The position numbers and the translations under genes were made by a program. A DNA stretch of 64,000 bases. Source: Linanthus parryae. Lineage: Eukaryota; Streptophyta; Magnoliopsida; Ericales; Polemoniaceae. The DNA lies in the NCBI GenBank assembly GCA_023055425.1, contig JALGPY010000035.1:1603501-1667500 (forward strand), given 5' to 3'. Numbering within the stretch: the first letter of the stretch is position 1; each line of letters opens with the position of its first letter. Shown here piece after piece: positions 56,631-64,000 of this stretch. Below the pieces are notes generated by a model. It ran no database searches. It had not been told where the DNA came from and saw only the letters and a list, made by a program, of their open reading frames with translations.

Positions 56631-57269
56631 TTTAGATATTGCATTCCATACATATGGATCATCATCCACGTGGCAGTCATCCAGAAGGTTCAATTTTACT
56701 CCGTATATACCCTATCATATCTTCATGATTTACATACACTTATATTCAAGCTTATCCATATGGGGGCTGCGAGACAGTGTTGCCCGCGATACTAAGCGCA
56801 CGGGATTTGTAGGGACTTAATGGCTTTGAGGTTAGAGTAAGGAACGTCGCGCGAGAGCAACAACCATGCTCGTGCGCGACCCTTGTTAATTGCTTGAGAT
56901 ATCCGATGACCACGTTTCCTATATATGCGGGTAACCGTTCGAACAGTTTCCTATCTATACGGATGAACGTGTAAGGTGCCCTATATGTACAGGTGAACGT
57001 GCTTTTACGAGGTGGATATCTCGCCATCTTTTATGGCAAGCATTAACTCCTTGTAACAGTCACCTCTAAGCCCTATATATGAAGATGTCTACTTTCCATA
57101 GCAACTCTGGAACCTTGGCTAATCATCACTGTCTCTCTCTCAGGAAATAGCAAGAGCTTACTCTTCCCCTACTCACTTCCCCCAATCTCTCTGTGCTCTA
57201 TTCATATTCTTGTTCTTGTCTATTGTAGGTGTACGCTGAAGATCTTTCTTACAGGATCCTCAGTACACA
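56631..57269 (+). repeat. Derivative 3' LTR, 639 bp
   Basis: It starts TTTAGATATTGCATTCC and ends CTCAGTACACA. Substitutions against 55264-55900 are visible throughout, so the insertion is not recent. Confidence 0.8.
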
Positions 57270-57877
57270 GCAGTCAAAGAGTTTGGCTTCATCAAGAAAA
57301 AAGATGAACCTTGTGTTTACAAGAAGGTTAGTGGGAGCCATGTTGTGTTTTTTGTCATGTATGTGGTTGACATACTACTCATTGGAAATGGTATCCCTAC
57401 CTTGCAATCTGTTAAAGATTGGCTAGGGGAGTGTTCCTCAATGAAAGACTTAGGGGATGCAGCATATATAATGGGTATCAATATCTATATGCATAGATCA
57501 AGGAAGTTGCTCGGCCTAAGTCAAAGTACATATATAGACAAGGTGTTGAAACGGTTCAACATGCATGAATCAAAGAAAGGGTTCTTGCCCATGCTTCATG
57601 GAGTCATCCTTTCAAAGGTTGACTGTCCTTCCAATGATATTGAGAAGAACCGTATGAGTAAGATTCCATATGCATCGGTCATAGGATCTATCATTTACTT
57701 GAGAAGAACTAAGGATTCTTTCTTGATATATGGAGGGGAGGAAGAGCTAAGTGTAAAGGGTTACACTGACGCAAGCTTCCAAACCGACAGAGATGATTTC
57801 AGACCGCAGTCGAGATTTGTGTTTTTCCTGAATGGAGGAGCTGTGAGCTCGACGAGTTCCAAGCAAGAGACAGTTGC
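57270..57877 (+). pseudogene. C2 copia pol: RT C-half and RNase H start
   Basis: This continues C2 after the 2-kb element in one open frame: AVKEFGFIKKKDEPCVYKK, then FFVMYVVDILLIGNG, where the catalytic YVDD reads YVVD, then SMKDLGDAAYIMGI and LGLSQSTYIDKVLKRFNM. After SVIGSIIY it jumps directly to LRRTKDSFLIYGGEEE, an in-frame loss of the usual 35 or so residues containing the TRPD block. RNase H begins with GYTDASFQTD and NGGAVSSTSSKQETVA and is cut at 57877 by the next element. Confidence 0.82.
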
Positions 57878-59636
57878 TGTGACGCCCCGTATTCGAAATT
57901 AGTTAAACAATTTAATGACTACAATGATTGTTAAGAGCTTATGCATGGCATTGATTTAACACTTTCGGTAATAGGAATCATGTAAAATTTATAGCAAGAC
58001 GTTACAGTTGCGATTCATGACGCCTTATATCATGTTGTGTTTCTATAGAGTTATTTTTATATAGAATTACATGGTGTACCTCCTGTAGTTAGAATTATGT
58101 CTACATAATTCTTTAATGATATTTATTTTTTGTTGGATACACCCTTAATAGAGGTATAAGAAAAATTATAGTTGCTATACATGAGGGGTCTTACTTAACC
58201 AGTTGAAGTAGTTATTCCTTTTGAGTGACACGTTTCCTTTTTTAGGATATTAGGTGTCCTTCATATGACTACAATTTAACATCATACATCAGAGAAGGGA
58301 GGGAGAAAGAGGGGCTGGCGGGGGAGGAACCAACTCGGGTGGAAGGGGTGAAAGTGAAAAGAGAATTTTTCTCAAAAATTGATGTCTAAGGAGGGAGGGA
58401 GAGGGAGAGAGACCCATAGGAGCTGTGAGAGATGATACATGGTTTGTTTGTTTGTTTGACCACCGAGAGAAAAAGCTTGGTATATGGTCTTAACGAAAGT
58501 ATCATATGAGTGGGGGATGGAAATTCCCCAATTATACCCAGTGCAATGTACACTAGAAAAGCAAAGGTATGTGATTTTGTTATTTGTTCGGTTGGAGTTG
58601 GCTTGCAGGTTGTTAGTTGCATAATTATGTTATTTGGATTTTGATGAATTCAATCGACTCGTAAACCGAGTTGAAAACCATGATTTGTGTATTTATGTAA
58701 GAGCTATTGGATTTGTTGGTAGGGTGCGAATGTGTATGAAAATAACTGAGAGAATGGAGGAGAGTGCGATATGGGGATGGCCATGGAATTGGCTGAATGA
58801 ATCATACAAATAGTTTTCTTCTTTTACTTTATGAATGATTCTCCAATACTTAGAAGAAAGGTGTTTATGGGGTGTTGGATTTTCAGTATCCTTTGGTAGT
58901 TATTCATCAAACAGAGTGAAGCAAAAACTAGAGCAAAGATCATATATGTTGTGTACTTGCAACTATATAATTTTGAAAGAAATGAATACTTTTGTTATTT
59001 CTTGCTATGCTATTGTTTCTGCATGAAAGGAACTCATATGAGGGGAGATTTATCTATTAGACCCATAAGTTTGTCCTCTTACTGGAAGTCTGCAATAAGC
59101 ATCCATTTATATATGATGTGATATTTATGATTTAATATAGCGATACTTGGGATGTTAAATTCTATAATATGCTTTTTGAGATGCTATCGTACAAAAATGG
59201 AGAATGTAAAACTTTCTTCAAACGTTTGTATCTTGATTAGATATATGGTAGAATTGGTGATATTTTTGCAGCATGTCTGTAAGTGACATACATGTTGATA
59301 ATAAACTCTGACCCCTTGCGATGTTGATTGCTGGAAATTGAATTGTTTAGCTAAAAAAGTTATTTTTAGCCATTTTTAGCCATTCGTTGTAAGTTACTAT
59401 TTTTTTAATATTTATAAAAAAAGATGTCGTTTTGACGAGATGGTGCGAGTTTTTATTAAATTCAGTCACGTACCAGATTTTTCAGAAATTTGATAAAAAT
59501 AAATTTTGTTTCAGAGGAATGTTTGTCCTGCTGGTTGAGTTTTGGACGTCTGATAATGTCAGACGGGTTAATAATAAACGGCTAATTTATCGAATAATCG
59601 ATATTTTTATTATTAAAAGTGTGACGGGTCGTCACA
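57878..59636 (+). repeat. 5' LTR of the LARD-like element, 1759 bp
   Basis: The first 660 bp match 63338-64000 with scattered changes. Purine-rich tracts (58290-58440) and AT-rich sequence follow. Open frames inside (58386-58622 minus, 58835-59026 plus, 59432-59674 plus) show no family features. Confidence 0.82.
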
Positions 59637-60950
59637 GTGGTATCAAAGCCTTACCCAACCGGAGGTACAAATAATGTATCTGGGACTAGGCGGGTGTTTT
59701 GGCGGGTGTCTGTGGCGGGTGTTGTACGAGTGGTACACACTTGTGAGCCACCACACTTGTGAGCCACCGCATTGTCGAGTTTGGGGTACACAGTCTAGTA
59801 TTGCTTGGGTGGTAGAGGTAATGAGACGTGTGGTACGTGATAAGTCATCATAGTGTATTATAATAAAAATGACATATATATACATGTATGTGTGAAAAGA
59901 GAACTTTTTAGTTCATTTGATGACTCTTTTTAGTGCTGCTAAAAGAGAACCTTTTGTGGAATACCTCATTTTCATACATGATATATGACCATCTCCTTAA
60001 TGGTATATGAACTTCCCTATGAACACTGTGATGAGCTTTGTAGTTGATCTTATCATGCATGAATGGAGCATATTGGTGAAACTCAATGTGATACATGACG
60101 TATGGTTTAGTGAGGCCTGGTCATGTCTTGATGATATTGCATTTTAGTACATGTATCTTTTCTTGGACATCACCACTGTTAAAGAAGAAAAAAAACATCA
60201 AAACAAATTTCAAGTTGAAATATGTTTATATGGAATAATTGTATCCATGCATGATGGTCAAGTATAAAAAAAGAGTGACATTTTTTTTTATAGGTGTGAA
60301 AAGAGACTTTTGCTGAAATTATAAAATTGATGTGAGTAAATTCCGTCGGGTGAATTCTAAAGAATGCTGTTAGACCTAGTTTCAGACCGTGCCTCTTTAC
60401 TGGTGTATCAACGAGATAGCAAGGAAACATTACATACATTGCTTTTGTGGAAACATTATTTCGAAATTAAAAGATCTTTGATGAAACTGAAAGAAATATA
60501 ATTTTATCTAATTTTATCTCATTTCACTTACACTGGTAGAAAGGCTACAAATAGTTTTTTTTTTATAAATCTAGTGCATATTTGTTATACATGTGCATGA
60601 ATTTTTATGTGCATAATGTAGTCATTAATGAAAGTTGTTTTTAATTAACTAAGATTTCGAGTGAAATAAGGATACCATGTGTCATTTGAGGGTTGTGTAC
60701 ATCATACTAGTGACTTATTATTGTTTTGTTTGGTCCATCTTAGTGACAAGAAAATATGAAGTGTAGGATTAGCATGTATCCATTATGCTTTCTTGTTGTT
60801 ACACATTTTGCCTATGTAAGATATTTGGTATTTAGTTAGAGAAAGGTACCAGACACTTGGTGTTCACATGTACTCGGGTGCCTATTAGCTTTATGTCATG
60901 GCATATGTCGCTATTTGGGAAGGATATATCCGCTTTAACAAGATTTGACA
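59637..60950 (+). other. Interior of the LARD-like element, left part
   Basis: After the primer site (59638-59650) come GT-rich words (CGGGTGT, 59690-59720; ACACTTGTGAGCCACC twice, 59735-59768) and then AT-rich sequence. No recognisable coding is seen; minus-strand frames at 59643-59885, 59908-60096 and 60179-60439 carry no domain. Confidence 0.5.
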
Positions 60951-62768
60951 CTAAACTGTATCAGACGAGGTGATTTCCGTCTAATACTGGTGATTCTAAA
61001 CTATATCAGGTGAGGTGATTTCCGTCTAGTACTGGTGATTCTAAACTGTATCAGGCGAGGTGATTTCCATCTAATACTCGTGATTCTAAACTGTATCAGG
61101 CGAGCTGATTTCCGTCTAATACTGGTGATTCTAAACTGTATCAGGCGAGGTGATTTCCGTATAATACTGGTGATTCTAAACTATATTTGTTGAGTCAAAG
61201 ACCCTTGAATGTGTTTTGGTTGGAAATTTTTTTTGAGTGATGAAAGACAAAGACTAAGACATAAGCAGCAAAGCATCTCAGTTATCTCAAGGCCTTGAGA
61301 TATTGACTGAACTTCAAAGCCTTGAGTTATTCTATTCTGCTATATGTTCTAACAATTCCGTGTTGCAGATTGGATATCTGATTATACAAATCAGTGGTTT
61401 ACTGCAGATACTATGGATTACACTATTTATATATCTAACACAATTGCAGATGATCAAAACAGGAAGAATCAGAGTTATCTGGGCTTAACTTTGAAATTCT
61501 GTGAAGCAGGTTCAGAGCTCCAAGGCCTTGAGATGTGCCTTGAGCTGCTGACAGTTTTTACATAACTTAGTTGATTCTTTCTCAGGTTGTCTTAGTATTG
61601 TGATTATTTACTCACTTCTAAGTATCTTAAACTTGTTTTTTCATGATTCATACGTTTTAGAAGATATACAGGTTATTGTTCTAGTCTGTTAAACAGTTTT
61701 ATCAGAAACTGGATAACCAAACAGTCATAGCACTGTTATCTTTCTGGATTTTGTTGTTGCTGTGTTTCAATGTTATTGCAGAGTTGTTAAACGTGCAGGA
61801 GCAATCTCAACAAACTCCAACGGATATCCACTTGAAGCTGTTTGAATTTCAGTTGAAAATAGAAAGAGGATTTGTAGGAACTGAGATCCTAAAATCTCTC
61901 AATCAGTTGCAGCTGTGGATAAAAGAGAATGGTTTGAATTTTGAAGGAGATAGGCTTGCAGAATACTCAAAGAGGTGTGACAAATTCGTGGGAAATCATT
62001 CATTCAAACACACAATCATTCAAGATTAATTCCGGATTCCAGAAGATCAAATCAATCCAGTTTTCCAGAAGAACACATCCAGGTTTCAACAACTTATCTT
62101 CATACTGCGTTCTTCACTTGTACTTCTATTTGTGTATCTTTAGATTATCTTAAAACTCACTTAACCTAGTGGTTGGTTGTTCAATTGAACAACAAGAGGT
62201 TCTTGTTAGCTCAACTGCTAGTAGCTGGAACTAGATAGGTTTGGAACCACAAGCTGTATAGGTTCAAGGGAAATCACTTAGGCTTGAATACCTTGGGCTG
62301 TTTCTGTGTGAGTAATAAGAAGTGTTTGCCCAATCCTGGTGGGATTAGATCCCTCAGGCAGAGATTAGGTCCATTGGGACTGAACTCTGTAAATTGCTTT
62401 GTGTTCTTTACTTTACAGTTTGATTATTATCTGCTGCACACAACTCAAATCAAACTGGGGTTTAAAAGATGTTTAGAATTGTTCACATTTCAAGGCCTTG
62501 AAACTTACTATTTTGCCTTTGTAAGTTTCAGACAATTTACTAAAATCTCAAGGCCTTGAGATTTGAGTTTCACACAAAGTCTTTCTGTTAAACTTTGAGT
62601 TTTGCAAAAAAGTTTTCATACTCTATTCAACCCCCCCCCCTCTAGAGTATTTAGGTCCTGTATTTAGTCTACATTACACACTTTCAGTATCAAGCGAAGT
62701 GAATTTCGTCTAATGCTGGTGACTCTAAACTGTATCAGGCGAGCTGATTTCGCCTAATACTCGTGATA
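60951..62768 (+). repeat. 45-bp tandem array, seven units, split by an LTR
   Basis: Units start CTAAACTGTATCAGGCGAGG at 60951, 60996, 61041, 61086 and 61131, exactly 45 bp apart. A sixth is interrupted at 61187 by a solo LTR and resumes at 62687, and a seventh lies at 62725-62768. Within each unit GTATCAGGCGAGG and CCGTCTAATAC are partly complementary, allowing a weak stem. Confidence 0.88.
61188..62686 (+). repeat. Solo SIRE-like copia LTR, 1499 bp
   Basis: It starts TGTTGAGTCAAAG and ends ACACACTTTCA and has no internal region. Its end (TACTCTATTCAA, C run, TCTAGAGTA) parallels the SIRE-like LTRs, and CAAGGCCTTG occurs four times (61288, 61520, 62490, 62550). It lies in the 45-bp array. 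The flanking 5 bp, ATATT (61183-61187) and GTATC (62687-62691), both fall at positions 8-12 of the array unit, which identifies them as a target duplication with two later transitions. Small frames inside (61751-62029 and others) are not called genes. Confidence 0.8.
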
Positions 62769-63337
62769 ATTTATCAGCATGTCTGCAAATGATAAACTAA
62801 TACACAACAGCCTTCCATTGTGATTACGAACGGTTGACTGTAATCCATCGTTGCATTGTTTGGAAAATCTTTTCTAGCGGACTTGTACATACAGATTAAA
62901 ATAAGTTGTGTTTCTTTTTTCTTATCGATAAGTCAATGACTTGTTATTTATTAAACGGTGATTGAGTCGTACAGTTGATTCAAGAAGAGAAGAAATGGTC
63001 TAGTTTGATTGAATTAAGTCGGTATAAATTGGTGTGCATAAGGGAATCTTGTTTGCCTTTCAAACTAACTAAAAGAATCTCTTATTATCTTCAGTAGGTA
63101 TCTTTAATTTGGTTCTTCTGAGATCTTTTTATTGAACAAGGTTGAGAGTACTTGGTTAGGCCTACCCAGAGAAATTTCTTTTCAAATTCATAAGTTTTAT
63201 TACTTGAGTCACAGAGTCGGAGAAAAATAGAATGGGAGTTGGAAACCTTCAAGATGGACTAGTGGTGCCATTTCTAAAATGAGGTGCACTTTAGAGAAAT
63301 ATAAATCTCGGGACGAGATTTTTTTAGTGGGGTAAAT
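62769..63337 (+). other. Interior of the LARD-like element, right part
   Basis: This is non-coding, ending with TCTCGGGACGAGAT (63307-63320) and a purine-rich tract before the 3' LTR. No gene seen. Confidence 0.5.
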
Positions 63338-64000
63338 TGTGACGCCCCGTATTCGAAATTTTAGTTAAACAATTTAATGACTACAATGATTGTTAAGAGC
63401 TTATGCATGGCATTGATTTAATACTTTCGGTAATAGGAATCGTGTAAAATTTATAGCAAGACGTTAGAGTTGCGATTCGTGACTCCTTGTATCATGTTGT
63501 GTTTCTATAGAGTCATTTTTATATAGAATTACATGGTGTACCTCCTGTAGTTAGAATTATGTCTACATAATTCTTTAATGATATTTATTTTTTGTTGGAT
63601 ACACCCTTAATAGAGGTATAAGATAAATTATAGCTGCTATACATGAGGGGTCTTACTTAACCAGTAATCAGTTGTTCCTTTTGAGTGACACATGTCCTTT
63701 TTTAGGCTATTAGGTGTCCTTCATATGACTACAATTTAACATCATACAAACCCATCAGAGAAGGGAGGGAGAAAGAGGGGTTGGCGGGGGAAGAACCAAC
63801 TCGGGTGGAAGGGGTGAAAGTGAAAAGAGAATTTTTCTCAAAAATTGATGTCTAAGGAGGGAGGGAGAGGGAGAGAGATCCATAGGATCTGTGATAGATG
63901 ATACATGGTTTGTTTGTTTGACCAACGAGAGAAAAAGGTTGGTAAATGGTCTTAACGAAAGTATCATATGAGTAAGGGATGGAAATTCCCCAATTTATAC
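63338..64000 (+). repeat. 3' LTR of the LARD-like element, partial
   Basis: It starts TGTGACGCCCCGTATTCG, matches 57878 onward, and is cut by the window end. The matching target duplication (expected GTTGC, from 57873-57877) would lie beyond the window. Confidence 0.85.

Larger units (their letters stand above)
55264..57269 (+). mobile_element. 2.0-kb deletion derivative of the G1 family
   Basis: LTRs lie at 55264-55900 (637 bp) and 56631-57269 (639 bp), both ending TCAGTACACA and related to the G1 LTRs. The flanking 5 bp are GCTGT (55259-55263) and GCAGT (57270-57274), an aged target duplication inside the C2 RT codons. The internal region is only 730 bp: primer site TTTGGTGAACCCGG, the first 75 codons or so of gag, then a direct jump near 56175 into the conserved 3' region (matching 33960-34473) and the tract CAAAAGGGGGCTAA. 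It keeps the cis signals and almost no coding. Confidence 0.85.
57878..64000 (+). mobile_element. Large non-coding LTR element (LARD-like), incomplete at window end
   Basis: The 5' LTR is 57878-59636, and a matching 3' LTR starts at 63338 and runs past the window end. Start and end words TGTGACG and CGTCACA are mutual complements. The primer site TGGTATCAAAGCC lies at 59638-59650, and TAGTGGGGTAAAT precedes the 3' LTR, after TCTCGGGACGAGAT (63307-63320), a block usual before the 3' LTR of plant chromovirus (Tekay/Del-type) elements. The 3.7-kb interior holds no gag or pol, only a 45-bp tandem array and a solo copia LTR. The family assignment is a guess from these signals. Confidence 0.75.

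Overview
The window reads as repeat-rich, gene-poor nuclear DNA of a flowering plant, probably a eudicot; I cannot name the species. I found no convincing single-copy cellular gene, rRNA, tRNA or CRISPR array. Almost every coding trace is retroelement-derived: Ty1/copia and Ty3/gypsy polyproteins, a LINE-type RNase H, and a plant mobile domain ORF captured in antisense. All positions and repeat matches were worked out by eye.

Layout. 1-9.6 kb: two decayed LINE-type RNase H copies, a hAT-like MITE with an 8-bp target duplication, an orphan CACTA-like end, a large foldback element, a small MITE and two minisatellites. 9.8-13.7 kb: a non-autonomous gypsy-like element with a tRNA-Asp-type primer site and an unrecognised gag-position ORF, followed by an exact duplicated palindrome. 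13.7-15.2 kb: a copia LTR with some leader, on the minus strand. 15.2-18.2 kb and 35.1-39.7 kb: overlapping old LTR remnants of gypsy-like families in both orientations.

18.17-35.11 kb: a Tat-like, gag-only gypsy element (call it G1; target duplication ATAAT) carrying an antisense plant mobile domain ORF. G1 is split by a nearly intact Athila-like element (G2, 21370-32726; target duplication CTCTC; LTRs about 2.0 kb). G2 has an almost complete gag-pol with three lesions. G1 itself sits in an older LTR-like block (about 17.6-36.2 kb), giving a three- or four-level nest.

40.2-53.9 kb: an old copia (C1) split by a SIRE-like copia (42580-51451; target duplication AGCCA). C1 also carries a clean internal inversion and a separate antisense RNase H piece. 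53.95-64 kb: a second copia (C2), truncated at its 5' side and interrupted twice: by a 2.0-kb deletion derivative of the G1 family (55264-57269), and by a non-coding element with 1.76-kb LTRs starting at 57878 and running off the window. The latter contains a solo copia LTR inserted in a 45-bp tandem array.

The most unusual signal is that several unrelated retroelement families here each carry their own amplified short palindrome. It is CAAGGCCTTG in the SIRE-like copias (LTRs, leaders and coding sequence), TCGTGCGA-cored palindromes in two gypsy-like LTR blocks, and a CTATCT/AGATAG hairpin minisatellite in G1. The SIRE-like LTRs also share a hairpin with a poly-C loop near their 3' end.
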